NCBI GenBank assembly: GCA_963855995.1 | Contig: OY979731.1 | Coordinates: 5,240,942-5,304,941 of the forward strand | Direction of reading: 5' to 3' | From: Muricea muricata | Taxonomy: Eukaryota; Cnidaria; Anthozoa; Malacalcyonacea; Plexauridae | Length of the DNA stretch: 64,000 nucleotides | Part shown: positions 39,514-53,180 of the stretch, one piece after another | Numbering within the stretch: the stretch's first letter is position 1 | How the letters are laid out: each line of letters opens with the position of its first letter | The notes under the pieces: model-generated | Databases searched by the model: none | What the model saw: the letters and a program-made list of their open reading frames with translations, nothing else | Told to the model about the DNA's origin: nothing | Position numbers and translations under genes: made by a program

Positions 39514-42500
39514 AATCATGTTTTCGGCGCTCAAACCATCGAGATGAATGAAACAACATGTTGAAATTAGAAACCTATAACTTGCTTGTAAACTGAAAAG
39601 AAACGATCTTAGAAGCATCAAAATCGCGTTTTAAGCGTTCTAAAAGCGATTTGAGAGTAAAAACATACTCAAATCACCACCTAAAAATTGCCGTCTTAAA
39701 TCGATCACGGCGACGTTTTAAAGCTTAAAATAATGTTTTCAGTGCTAAAGTGAACGAGTTTAGCGCAATGATGTACTGCAATCACGGACCTAAAAGAGAC
39801 CTTCTAAATGGAATTTGCAGAACTTAGCAAGTCGGGAATCATGTTTTCGGCGCTAAAACCATCGAGATGAGCGAAATAACATGTTGAAATGAGAAACCTA
39901 TAACTTGCTTGTAAACTCAAAAGAAACGACTTTAGAACCATCAAAATCGCGTTTTAAGCGCTCAAAAAGCGATTTGAGCGTAAAAACATGCTCAAATCAC
40001 CAACTAAAAATTGCTATCTTAAATCGACCACGGCGACGTTTTAGAGCTTAAAATGGTGTTTTTAGTGCTAGAACGAACGAGTTGAGCGCAATGATGTACT
40101 GCAATCAGGGACCTAAAAGAGACCTTCTAAATGGAAATTGCAGAACTTACCAAGTCGGGAATCATGAATTCGGCGCTCAAACCATCGAGATGAATGACAC
40201 AACATGTTGAAATGAGAAACCTATAACTTTCTTGTAAACAGAAAAGAAACGATCTTAGAAGCATCAAAATCGCGTTTTAAGCGTTCTAGAAGCGATTTGG
40301 GCGGGAAAACATGCTCAAATCACTAACTAAAAATTGCCGTCTTAAATCGATCACATCGACGTTTTACAGCTTAAAATGCTGTTTTCAGTGCTAAAGTGAA
40401 CGAGTTGAGCGCAATGATGTACTGCAATGACGGATCTTAAAAAAGACCTTCTAATTTGATATTGCAGAATTTAGCAAGTCGGGAATCATGTTTTCGGCGC
40501 TTAAACCATCGAGATGACCGAAACAACATGTTGAAATGTGAAACCTATAACTTGCTTGTAAACTGAAAAGAAACGACCTTAGAACCATCAAAATCGCGTT
40601 TTAAGCCTTCTAGAAGCGATTTGAGCGTGAAAACATGCTCAAATCACTAACTAAAAATTGCCGTCTTAAATCGATCACGGCGACGTTTTACAGCTTAAAA
40701 TGCGGTTTTCAGTGCTAAAGTGAACGAGTTGAGCGCAATGATGTACTGCAATCACGGATCTAAAAGAGACCTTCTAAATGGATATTGCAGAACTTAGCAA
40801 GTCGAGAATCATGTTTACGGCGGTCAAACCATCGAGATGACCGAAACAACATGTTGAAATGTGAAACCTATAACTTGCTTGTAAACTCAAAAGAAACGAC
40901 CTTAGAACCATCAAAATCGCGTTTTAAGCGTGCTAAAAGCGATTTGAGCGTAAAAACATGCTCAAATCACCAACAAAAAATTGCCGTCTTAAATCGATCA
41001 CGGCGACGTTTTAAAGCTTAAAATAATGTTTTCAGTGCTAAAGTGAACGAGTTTAGCGCAATGATGTACTGCAATCACCGACCTAAAAGACACCTTCTAA
41101 ATGGAAATTGCAGAACTTAGCAAGTCGGCAATCATGTTTTCGGCACTCAAACCATCGAGATGAATGAAACAACATGTTGAAATGAGAAACCTATAACTTG
41201 CTTGTAAACTGAAAAGAAACGATCTTAGAAGCATCAAAATCGCGTTTTAAGCGTTCTAAAAGCGATTTGAGAGTAAAAACATACTCAAATCACCACCTAA
41301 AAATTGCCGTCTTAAATCGATCACGGCGACGTTTTAAAGCTTAAAATAATGTTTTCAGTGCTAAAGTGAACGAGTTTAGCGCAATGATGTACTGCAATCA
41401 CGGACCTAAAAGAGACCTTCTAAATGGAATTTGCAGAACTTAGCAAGTCGGGAATCATGTTTTCGGCGCTAAAACCATCGAGATGAGCGAAATAACATGT
41501 TGAAATGAGAAACCTATAACTTGCTTGTAAACTGAAAAGAAACGATCTTAGAACCATCAAAATCGCGTTTTAAGCCTTCTAGAAGCGATTTGAGCGTGAA
41601 AACATGCTCAAATCACTAACTAAAAATTGCCGTCTTAAATCGATCACGGCGACGTTTTACAGCTTAAAATGCGGTTTTCAGTGCTAAAGTGAACGAGTTG
41701 AGCGCAATGATGTACTGCAATCACGGATCTAAAAGAGACCTTCTAAATGGATATTGCAGAACTTAGCAAGTCGAGAATCATGTTTACGGCAGTCAAACCA
41801 TCGAGATGACCGAAACAACATGTTGAAATGTGAAACCTATAACTTGCTTGTAAACTCAAAAGAAACGACCTTAGAACCATCAAAATCGCGTTTTAAGCGT
41901 GCTAAAAGCGATTTGAGCGTAAAAACATGCTCAAATCACCAACAAAAAATTGCCGTCTTAAATCGATAACGGCGACGTTTTAGAGCTTAAAATGATGTTT
42001 TCAGTGCTAAAGTGAATGAGTTGAGCGCAATGATGTACTGCAATCACGGATCTAAAAGAGACCTTCTAAATGGATATTGCAGAACTTAGCAAGTCGAGAA
42101 TCATGTTTACGGCGCTCAAACCATCGAGATGACCGAAACAACATGTTGAAATGAGAAACCTATAACTTGCTTGTAAACTGAAAGAAACGAAGTTAGAACC
42201 ATAAAAGTCGCGTTTTAAGCGTTCTAGAAGCGATTTGAGCGTAAAAACATGCTCAAATCACTAACTAAAAATTGCCGTCTTAAATCGATCACGGCGACGT
42301 TTTACAGCTTAAAATGCTGTTTTCAGTGCTAAAGTGAACGAGTTGAGCGCAATGATGTACTGCAACCACGGATCTAAAAGAGACCTTCTAAATGGATATT
42401 GCAGAACTTAGCAAGTCGAGAATCATGTTTTCGGCGCTCAAACCATCGAGATGAATGAAACAACATGTTGAAATTAGAAACCTATAACTTGCTTGTAAAC

Positions 42501-44335
42501 TGAAAAGAAACGATCTTAGAAGCATCAAAATCGCGTTTTAGGCGTTCTAAAAGCGATTTGAGAGTAAAAACATACTCAAATCACCACCTAAAAATTGCCG
42601 TCTTAAATCGATCACGGCGACGTTTTAAAGCTTAAAATAATGTTTTCAGTGCTAAAGTGAACGAGTTTAGCGCAATGATGTACTGCAATCACGGACCTAA
42701 AAGAGACCTTCTAAATGGAATTTGCAGAACTTAGCAAGTCGGGAATCATGTTTTCGGCGCTAAAACCATCGAGATGAGCGAAATAACATGTTGAAATGAG
42801 AAACCTATAACTTGTTTGTAAACTCAAAAGAAACGACCTTAGAACCATCAAAATCGCGTTTTAAGCGCTGAAAAAGCGATTTGAGCGTAAAAACATGCTC
42901 AAATCACCAACTAAAAATTGCTATCTTAAATCGACCACGGCGACGTTTTAGAGCTTAAAATGGTGTTTTTAGTGCTAGAACGAACGAGTTGAGCGCAATG
43001 ATGTACTGCAATCGGGGACCTAAAAGAGACCTTCTAAATGGAAATTGCAGAACTTACCAAGTCGGGAATCATGAATTCGGCGCTCAAACCATCGAGATGA
43101 ATGACACAACATGTTGAAATGAGAAACCTATAACTTTCTTGTAAACAGAAAAGAAACGATCTTAGAAGCATCAAAATCGCGTTTTAAGCGTTCTAGAAGC
43201 GATTTGGGCGGGAAAACATGCTCAAATCACTAACTAAAAATTGCCGTCTTAAATCGATCACATCGACGTTTTACAGCTTAAAATGCTGTTTTCAGTGCTA
43301 AAGTGAACGAGTTGAGCGAAATGATGTACTGCAATGACGGATCTTAAAAAAGACCTTCTAATTTGATATTGCAGAACTTAGCAAGTCGGGAATCATGTTT
43401 TCGGCGCTTAAACCATCGAGATGACCGAAACAACATGTTGAAATGTGAAACCTATAACTTGCTTGTAAACTGAAAAGTAACGACCTTAGAACCATCAAAA
43501 TCGCGTTTTAAGCCTTCTAGAAGCGATTTGAGCGTGAAAACACGCTCAAATCACTAACTAAAAATTGCCGTCTTAAATCGATCACGGCGACGTTTTACAG
43601 CTTAAAATGCGGTTTTCAGTGCTAAAGTGAACGAGTTGAGCGCAATGATGTACTGCAATCACGGATCTAAAAGAGACCTTCTAAATGGATATTGCAGAAC
43701 TTAGCAAGTCGAGAATCATGTTTACGGCGGTCAAACCATCGAGATGACCGAAACAACATGTTGAAATGTGAAACCTATAACTTGCTTGTAAACTCAAAAG
43801 AAACGACCTTAGAACCATCAAAATCGCGTTTTAAGCGTGCTAAAAGCGATTTGAGCGTAAAAACATGCTCAAATCACCAACAAAAAATTGCCGTCTTAAA
43901 TCGATCACGGCGACGTTTTAAAGCTTAAAATAATGTTTTCAGTGCTAAAGTGAACGAGTTTAGCGCAATGATGTACTGCAATCACCGACCTAAAAGAGAC
44001 CTTCTAAATGGAAATTGCAGAACTTAGCAAGTCGGCAATCATGTTTTCGGCACTCAAACCATCGAGATGAATGAAACAACATGTTGAAATGAGAAACCTA
44101 TAACTTGCTTGTAAACTGAAAAGAAACGATCTTAGAACCATCAAAATCGCGTTTTAAGCGTTCTAAAAGCGATTTGAGAGTAAAAACATACTCAAATCAC
44201 CACCTAAAAATTGCCGTCTTAAATCGATCACGGCGACGTTTTAAAGCTTAAAATAATGTTTTCAGTGCTAAAGTGAACGAGTTTAGCGCAATGATGTACT
44301 GCAATCACGGACCTAAAAGAGACCTTCTAAATGGA
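39514..44335 (+). repeat. Nine-monomer higher-order repeat, about 1.7 copies (period 2907 bp)
   Basis: 39514-41428 aligns with 42421-44335, with differences such as CTTGCTTG versus CTTGTTTG and AATCAGGGACC versus AATCGGGGACC. Beyond 44335 the match resumes at a spacing of 3553 bp (41429 onward against 44982 onward). The second copy has therefore gained two monomers. Confidence 0.78.
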
Positions 44336-47300
44336 TATTGCAGAACTTAGCAAGTCGAGAATCATGTTTACGGCGGTCAAACCATCGAGATGACCGAAAC
44401 AACATGTTGAAATGTGAAACCTATAACTTGCTTGTAAACTCAAAAGAAACGACCTTAGAACCATCAAAATCGCGTTTTAAGCGTGCTAAAAGCGATTTGA
44501 GCGTAAAAACATGCTCAAATCACCAACAAAAAATTGCCGTCTTAAATCGATCACGGCGACGTTTTAAAGCTTAAAATAATGTTTTCAGTGCTAAAGTGAA
44601 CAAGTTTAGCGCAATGATGTACTGCAATCACCGACCTAAAAGAGACCTTCTAAATGGAAATTGCAGAACTTAGCAAGTCGGCAATCATGTTTTCGGCACT
44701 CAAACCATCGAGATGAATGAAACAACATGTTGAAATGAGAAACCTATAACTTGCTTGTAAACTGAAAAGAAACGATCTTAGAAGCATCAAAATCGCGTTT
44801 TAAGCGTTCTAAAAGCGATTTGAGAGTAAAAACATACTCAAATCACCACCTAAAAATTGCCGTCTTAAATCGATCACGGCGACGTTTTAAAGCTTAAAAT
44901 AATGTTTTCAGTGCTAAAGTGAACGAGTTTAGCGCAATGATGTACTGCAATCACGGACCTAAAAGAGACCTTCTAAATGGAATTTGCAGAACTTAGCAAG
45001 TCGGGAATCATGTTTTCGGCGCTAAAACCATCGAGATGAGCGAAATAACATGTTGAAATGAGAAACCTATAACTTGCTTGTAAACTGAAAAGAAACGATC
45101 TTAGAACCATCAAAATCGCGTTTTAAGCCTTCTAGAAGCGATTTGAGCGTGAAAACATGCTCAAATCACTAACTAAAAATTGCCGTCTTAAATCGATCAC
45201 GGCGACGTTTTACAGCTTAAAATGCGGTTTTCAGTGCTAAAGTGAACGAGTTGAGCGCAATGATGTACTGCAATCACGGATCTAAAAGAGACCTTCTAAA
45301 TGGATATTGCAGAACTTAGCAAGTCGAGAATCATGTTTACGGCAGTCAAACCATCGAGATGACCGAAACAACATGTTGAAATGTGAAACCTATAACTTGC
45401 TTGTAAACTCAAAAGAAACGATCTTAGAACCATCAAAATCGCGTTTTAAGCGTTCTAGAAGTGATTTGAGCGTAAAAACATGCTCAAATCACTAACTAAA
45501 AATTGCCGTCTTAAATCGATCACGGCGACGTTTTACAGCTTAAAATGCTGTTTTCAGTGCTAAAGTGAACGAGTTGAGCGCAATGATGTACTGCAACCAC
45601 GGATCTAAAAGAGACCTTCTAAATGGATATTGCAGAACTTAGCAAGTCGAGAATCATGTTTTCGGCGCTCAAACCATCGAGATGAATGAAACAACATGTT
45701 GAAATTAGAAACCTATAACTTGCTTGTAAACTGAAAAGAAACGATCTTAGAAGCATCAAAATCGCGTTTTAGGCGTTCTAAAAGCGATTTGAGAGTAAAA
45801 ACATACTCAAATCACCACCTAAAAATTGCCGTCTTAAATCGATCACGGCGACGTTTTAAAGCTTAAAATAATGTTTTCAGTGCTAAAGTGAACGAGTTTA
45901 GCGCAATGATGTACTGCAATCACGGACCTAAAAGAGACCTTCTAAATGGAATTTGCAGAACTTAGCAAGTCGGGAATCATGTTTTCGGCGCTAAAACCAT
46001 CGAGATGAGCGAAATAACATGTTGAAATGAGAAACCTATAACTTGTTTGTAAACTCAAAAGAAACGACCTTAGAACCATCAAAATCGCGTTTTAAGCGCT
46101 GAAAAAGCGATTTGAGCGTAAAAACATGCTCAAATCACCAACTAAAAATTGCTATCTTAAATCGACCACGGCGACGTTTTAGAGCTTAAAATGGTGTTTT
46201 TAGTGCTAGAACGAACGAGTTGAGCGCAATGATGTACTGCAATCGGGGACCTAAAAGAGACCTTCTAAATGGAAATTGCAGAACTTACCAAGTCGGGAAT
46301 CATGAATTCGGCGCTCAAACCATCGAGATGAATGACACAACATGTTGAAATGAGAAACCTATAACTTTCTTGTAAACAGAAAAGAAACGATCTTAGAAGC
46401 ATCAAAATCGCGTTTTAAGCGTTCTAGAAGCGATTTGGGCGGGAAAACATGCTCAAATCACTAACTAAAAATTGCCGTCTTAAATCGATCACATCGACGT
46501 TTTACAGCTTAAAATGCTGTTTTCAGTGCTAAAGTGAACGAGTTGAGCGAAATGATGTACTGCAATGACGGATCTTAAAAAAGACCTTCTAATTTGATAT
46601 TGCAGAACTTAGCAAGTCGGGAATCATGTTTTCGGCGCTTAAACCATCGAGATGACCGAAACAACATGTTGAAATGTGAAACCTATAACTTGCTTGTAAA
46701 CTGAAAAGTAACGACCTTAGAACCATCAAAATCGCGTTTTAAGCCTTCTAGAAGCGATTTGAGCGTGAAAACACGCTCAAATCACTAACTAAAAATTGCC
46801 GTCTTAAATCGATCACGGCGACGTTTTACAGCTTAAAATGCGGTTTTCAGTGCTAAAGTGAACGAGTTGAGCGCAATGATGTACTGCAATCACGGATCTA
46901 AAAGAGACCTTCTAAATGGATATTGCAGAACTTAGCAAGTCGAGAATCATGTTTACGGCGGTCAAACCATCGAGATGACCGAAACAACATGTTGAAATGT
47001 GAAACCTATAACTTGCTTGTAAACTCAAAAGAAACGACCTTAGAACCATCAAAATCGCGTTTTAAGCGTGCTAAAAGCGATTTGAGCGTAAAAACATGCT
47101 CAAATCACCAACAAAAAATTGCCGTCTTAAATCGATCACGGCGACGTTTTAAAGCTTAAAATAATGTTTTCAGTGCTAAAGTGAACGAGTTTAGCGCAAT
47201 GATGTACTGCAATCACCGACCTAAAAGAGACCTTCTAAATGGAAATTGCAGAACTTAGCAAGTCGGCAATCATGTTTTCGGCACTCAAACCATCGAGATG

Positions 47301-48120
47301 AATGAAACAACATGTTGAAATGAGAAACCTATAACTTGCTTGTAAACTGAAAAGAAACGATCTTAGAACCATCAAAATCGCGTTTTAAGCGTTCTAAAAG
47401 CGATTTGAGAGTAAAAACATACTCAAATCACCACCTAAAAATTGCCGTCTTAAATCGATCACGGCGACGTTTTAAAGCTTAAAATAATGTTTTCAGTGCT
47501 AAAGTGAACGAGTTTAGCGCAATGATGTACTGCAATCACGGACCTAAAAGAGACCTACTAAATGGATATTGCAGAACTTAGCAAGTCGAGAATCATGTTT
47601 ACGGCGGTCAAACCATCGAGATGACCGAAACAACATGTTGAAATGTGAAACCTATAACTTGCTTGTAAACTCAAAAGAAACGACCTTAGAACCATCAAAA
47701 TCGCGTTTTAAGCGTGCTAAAAGCGATTTGAGCGTAAAAACATGCTCAAATCACCAACAAAAAATTGCCGTCTTAAATCGATCACGGCGACGTTTTAAAG
47801 CTTAAAATAATGTTTTCAGTGCTAAAGTGAACGAGTTTAGCGCAATGATGTACTGCAATCACCGACCTAAAAGAGACCTTCTAAATGGAAATTGCAGAAC
47901 TTAGCAAGTCGGCAATCATGTTTTCGGCACTCAAACCATCGAGATGAATGAAACAACATGTTGAAATGAGAAACCTATAACTTGCTTGTAAACTGAAAAG
48001 AAACGATCTTAGAAGCATCAAAATCGCGTTTTAAGCGTTCTAAAAGCGATTTGAGAGTAAAAACATACTCAAATCACCACCTAAAAATTGCCGTCTTAAA
48101 TCGATCACGGCGACGTTTTA
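42232..48120 (+). repeat. Ten-monomer higher-order repeat, about 1.8 copies (period 3231 bp)
   Basis: 42232-44889 aligns with 45463-48120. The only difference I noticed is GACCTTCTAAATGG versus GACCTACTAAATGG near 47557. After 48120 the array jumps back to the order seen from 41660, at a spacing of 6461 bp (20 monomers), until about 48614. The copies share private variants GTAACGACC, ACACGCTC and AATCGGGGACC. Confidence 0.85.
43667..44981 (+). repeat. Two-monomer tandem duplication (period 646 bp)
   Basis: 43667-44335 aligns with 44313-44981 apart from single-base changes, such as GAACCATC versus GAAGCATC near 44132/44778 and GAACGAG versus GAACAAG. This added dimer turns the 9-mer of the preceding copy into part of a 10- or 11-mer. 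The same dimer pair recurs at about 46898-48120 inside the next HOR copy. Confidence 0.8.
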
Positions 48121-48641
48121 CAGCTTAAAATGCGGTTTTCAGTGCTAAAGTGAACGAGTTGAGCGCAATGATGTACTGCAATCACGGATCTAAAAGAGAC
48201 CTTCTAAATGGATATTGCAGAACTTAGCAAGTCGAGAATCATGTTTACGGCAGTCAAACCATCGAGATGACCGAAACAACATGTTGAAATGTGAAACCTA
48301 TAACTTGCTTGTAAACTCAAAAGAAACGACCTTAGAACCATCAAAATCGCGTTTTAAGCGTGCTAAAAGCGATTTGAGCGTAAAAACATGCTCAAATCAC
48401 CAACAAAAAATTGCCGTCTTAAATCGATAACGGCGACGTTTTAGAGCTTAAAATGATGTTTTCAGTGCTAAAGTGAATGAGTTGAGCGCAATGATGTACT
48501 GCAATCACGGATCTAAAAGAGACCTTCTAAATGGATATTGCAGAACTTAGCAAGTCGAGAATCATGTTTACGGCGCTCAAACCATCGAGATGACCGAAAC
48601 AACATGTTGAAATGTGAAACCTAAAACTTGCTTGTAAACTC

Positions 48642-51600
48642 AAAAGAAACGACCTTAGAACCATCAAAATCGCGTTTTAAGCGCTCAAAAAGCGATTTGA
48701 GCGTAAAAACATGCTCAAATCACCAACTAAAAATTGCTATCTTAAATCGACCACGGCGACGTTTTAGAGCTTAAAATGGTGTTTTTAGTGCTAGAGTGAA
48801 CGAGTTGAGCACATTCATGTACTGTAATCACGGACCTAAAAGAGACCTTCTAAATGGAATTTGCAGAACTTAGAAAGTCGGGAATCATGTTTTCGGCGCT
48901 CAAACCATCGAGATGAGCGAAATAACATGTTGAAATAAGAAACCTATAACTTGCTTATAAACTCAAAAGAAAGGATCTTAGCACCATAAAAATCGCGTTT
49001 TAAGCGTTCTAGAAGCCATTTGAGCGTAAAAACATGCTCAAATCACCAAATAAAAATTGCCGTTTTAGATCGACCACGGCGACGTTTTAGAGCTTAAAAT
49101 GGTGTTTTCAGTGCTAAAGTGAACGAGTTGAGCGCATTATGTACTGCAATCACGGATCTAAAAGAGACCTTCTAAATGGAAATTGCAGAACTTAGCAAGT
49201 CGGGAATCATGTTTTCGGCGTTCATACCATCAAGATGAGCGAAACAACATGTTAAAATGAGAAACCTATAACTTGCTTGTAAACTGAAAAGAAACGAAGT
49301 TAGAACCATAAAAGTCGCGTTTTAAGCGTTCTAGAAGCGATTTGAGCGTAAAAACATGCTCAAATCACCAGCTTAAAATTGCCGTCTTAAATCGATCACG
49401 GCGACGTTTTACAGCTTAAAATGCTTTTTTCAGTGCTAAAGTGAACGAGTTGAGCGCAATGATGTACTGCAACCACGGATCTAAAAGAGACCTTCTAAAT
49501 GGAAATTGCAGAACTTAGCAAGTCGGCAATCATGTTTACGGCGCTCAAACCATCGAATTGAGCGAAATAACATGTTGAAATGAGAGACCCATAACTTGCC
49601 ATTAAACTGAAAAGAAACGATCTTAGAACCATCAAAATCGCGTTTTAAGCGTTCTGGAAGCGATTTGAGAGTAAAAACATACTCAAATCACCACCTAAAA
49701 ATTGCCGTCTTAAATCGATCACGGCGACGTTTTAAAGCTTAAATAATGTTTTCAGTGCTAAAGTGAACGAGTTGAGCGCAATGATGTACTGCAATCACGG
49801 ATCTAAAAGAGACCTTCTAAATGGATATTGCAGAACTTAGCAAGTCGGGAATCATGTTTTTGGCGCTCAAACCATCGAGATGACCGAAAAAACATGTTGA
49901 AATGTGAAACCTATAACTTGCTTGTAAACTCAAAAGAAACGACCTTAGAACCATCAAAATCTCGTTTTAAGCGTTCTAAAAGCGATTTGAGCGTAAAAAC
50001 ATGCTCAAATCACCAACTAAAAATTGCTATCTTAAATCGACCACGGCGACGTTTTAAAGCTTAAAATGGTGTTTTTAGTGCTAGAACGAACGAGTTGAGC
50101 GCAATGATGTACTGCAATGACGGATCTTAAAAAAGACCTTCTAATTTGATATTGCAGAACTTAGCAAGTCGGGAATCATGTTTTCGGCGCTCAAACCATC
50201 GAGATGACCGAAACAACATGTTGAAATGTGAAACCTATAACTTGCTTGTAAACTGAAAAGAAACGACCTTAGAACCATCAAAATCGCGTTTTAAGCGCTC
50301 AAAAAGCGATTTGAGCGTAAAAACATGCTCAAATCACCAACTAAAAATTGCTATCTTAAATCGACCACGGCGACGTTTTAGAGCTTAAAATGGTGTTTTT
50401 AGTGCTAGAGTGAACGAGTTGAGCACATTCATGTACTGTAATCACGGACCTAAAAGAGACCTTCTAAATGGAAATTGCAGAACTTAGAAAGTCGGGAATC
50501 ATGTTTTCGGCGCTCAAACCATCGAGATGAGCGAAATAACATGTTGAAATAAGAAACCTATAACTTGCTTATAAACTCAAAAGAAAGGATCTTAGCACCA
50601 TAAAAATCGCGTTTTAAGCGTTCTAGAAGCCATTTGAGCGTAAAAACATGCTCAAATCACCAAATAAAAATTGCCGTTTTAGATCGACCACGGCGACGTT
50701 TTAGAGCTTAAAATGGTGTTTTCAGTGCTAAAGTGAACGAGTTGAGCGCATTATGTACTGCAATCACGGATCTAAAAGAGACCTTCTAAATGGAAATTGC
50801 AGAACTTAGCAAGTCGGGAATCATGTTTTCGGCGCTCATACCATCAAGATGAGCGAAACAACATGTTAAAATGAGAAACCTATAACTTGCTTGTAAACTG
50901 AAAAGAAACGAAGTTAGAACCATAAAAGTCGCGTTTTAAGCGTTCTAGAAGCGATTTGAGCGTAAAAACATGCTCAAATCACCAGCTTAAAATTGCCGTC
51001 TTAAATCGATCACGGCGACGTTTTACAGCTTAAAATGCTTTTTTCAGTGCTAAAGTGAACGAGTTGAGCGCAATGATGTACTGCAATCACGGATCTAAAA
51101 GAGACCTTCTAAATGGATATTGCAGAACTTAGCAAGTCGGGAATCATGTTTTTGGCGCTCAAACCATCGAGATGACCGAAAAAACATGTTGAAATGTGAA
51201 ACCTATAACTTGCTTGTAAACTCAAAAGAAACGACCTTAGAACCATCAAAATCTCGTTTTAAGCGTTCTAAAAGCGATTTGAGCGTAAAAACATGCTCAA
51301 ATCACCAACTAAAAATTGCTATCTTAAATCGACCACGGCGACGTTTTAAAGCTTAAAATGGTGTTTTTAGTGCTAGAACGAACGAGTTGAGCGCAATGAT
51401 GTACTGCAATGACGGATCTTAAAAAAGACCTTCTAATTTGATATTGCAGAACTTAGCAAGTCGGGAATCATGTTTTCGGCGCTCAAACCATCGAGATGAC
51501 CGAAACAACATGTTGAAATGTGAAACCTATAACTTGCTTGTAAACTGAAAAGAAACGACCTTAGAACCATCAAAATCGCGTTTTAAGCGCTCAAAAAGCG

Positions 51601-53180
51601 ATTTGAGCGTAAAAACATGCTCAAATCACCAACTAAAAATTGCTATCTTAAATCGACCACGGCGACGTTTTAGAGCTTAAAATGGTGTTTTTAGTGCTAG
51701 AGTGAACGAGTTGAGCACATTCATGTACTGTAATCACGGACCTAAAAGAGACCTTCTAAATGGAATTTGCAGAACTTAGAAAGTCGGGAATCATGTTTTC
51801 GGCGCTCAAACCATCGAGATGAGCGAAATAACATGTTGAAATAAGAAACCTATAACTTGCTTATAAACTCAAAAGAAAGGATCTTAGCACCATAAAAATC
51901 GCGTTTTAAGCGTTCTAGAAGCCATTTGAGCGTAAAAACATGCTCAAATCACCAAATAAAAATTGCCGTTTTAGATCGACCACGGCGACGTTTTAGAGCT
52001 TAAAATGGTGTTTTCAGTGCTAAAGTGAACGAGTTGAGCGCATTATGTACTGCAATCACAGATCTAAAAGAGACCTTCTAAATGGAAATTGCAGAACTTA
52101 GCAAGTCGGGAATCATGTTTTCGGCGCTCATACCATCAAGATGAGCGAAACAACATGTTAAAATGAGAAACCTATAACTTGCTTGTAAACTGAAAAGAAA
52201 CGAAGTTAGAACCATAAAAGTCGCGTTTTAAGCGTTCTAGAAGCGATTTGAGCGTAAAAACATGCTCAAATCACCAGCTTAAAATTGCCGTCTTAAATCG
52301 ATCACGGCGACGTTTTACAGCTTAAAATGCTTTTTTCAGTGCTAAAGTGAACGAGTTGAGCGCAATGATGTACTGCAACCACGGATCTAAAAGAGACCTT
52401 CTAAATGGAAATTGCAGAACTTAGCAAGTCGGCAATCATGTTTACGGCGCTCAAACCATCGAATTGAGCGAAATAACATGTTGAAATGAGAGACCCATAA
52501 CTTGCCATTAAACTGAAAAGAAACGATCTTAGAACCATCAAAATCGCGTTTTAAGCGTTCTGGAAGCGATTTGAGAGTAAAAACATACTCAAATCACCAC
52601 CTAAAAATTGCCGTCTTAAATCGATCACGGCGACGTTTTAAAGCTTAAATAATGTTTTCAGTGCTAAAGTGAACGAGTTGAGCGCAATGATGTACTGCAA
52701 TCACGGATCTAAAAGAGACCTTCTAAATGGATATTGCAGAACTTAGCAAGTCGGGAATCATGTTTTTGGCGCTCAAACCATCGAGATGACCGAAAAAACA
52801 TGTTGAAATGTGAAACCTATAACTTGCTTGTAAACTCAAAAGAAACGACCTTAGAACCATCAAAATCTCGTTTTAAGCGTTCTAAAAGCGATTTGAGCGT
52901 AAAAACATGCTCAAATCACCAACTAAAAATTGCTATCTTAAATCGACCACGGCGACGTTTTAAAGCTTAAAATGGTGTTTTTAGTGCTAGAACGAACGAG
53001 TTGAGCGCAATGATGTACTGCAATGACGGATCTTAAAAAAGACCTTCTAATTTGATATTGCAGAACTTAGCAAGTCGGGAATCATGTTTTCGGCGCTCAA
53101 ACCATCGAGATGACCGAAACAACATGTTGAAATGTGAAACCTATAACTTGCTTGTAAACTGAAAAGAAACGACCTTAGAA
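48642..53180 (+). repeat. Five-, four- and five-monomer repeats in tandem
   Basis: Units are 48642-50255 (1614 bp), 50256-51547 (1292 bp) and 51548-53180 (about 1614 bp). The middle unit lacks the monomer found at about 49473-49794 in the first and about 52379-52700 in the third. At the junction near 51087, a C subunit with the six-T closing box is joined directly to an A subunit with CTGCAATCACGGATC. Either a monomer was lost from the middle unit or gained by the others. Confidence 0.85.
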
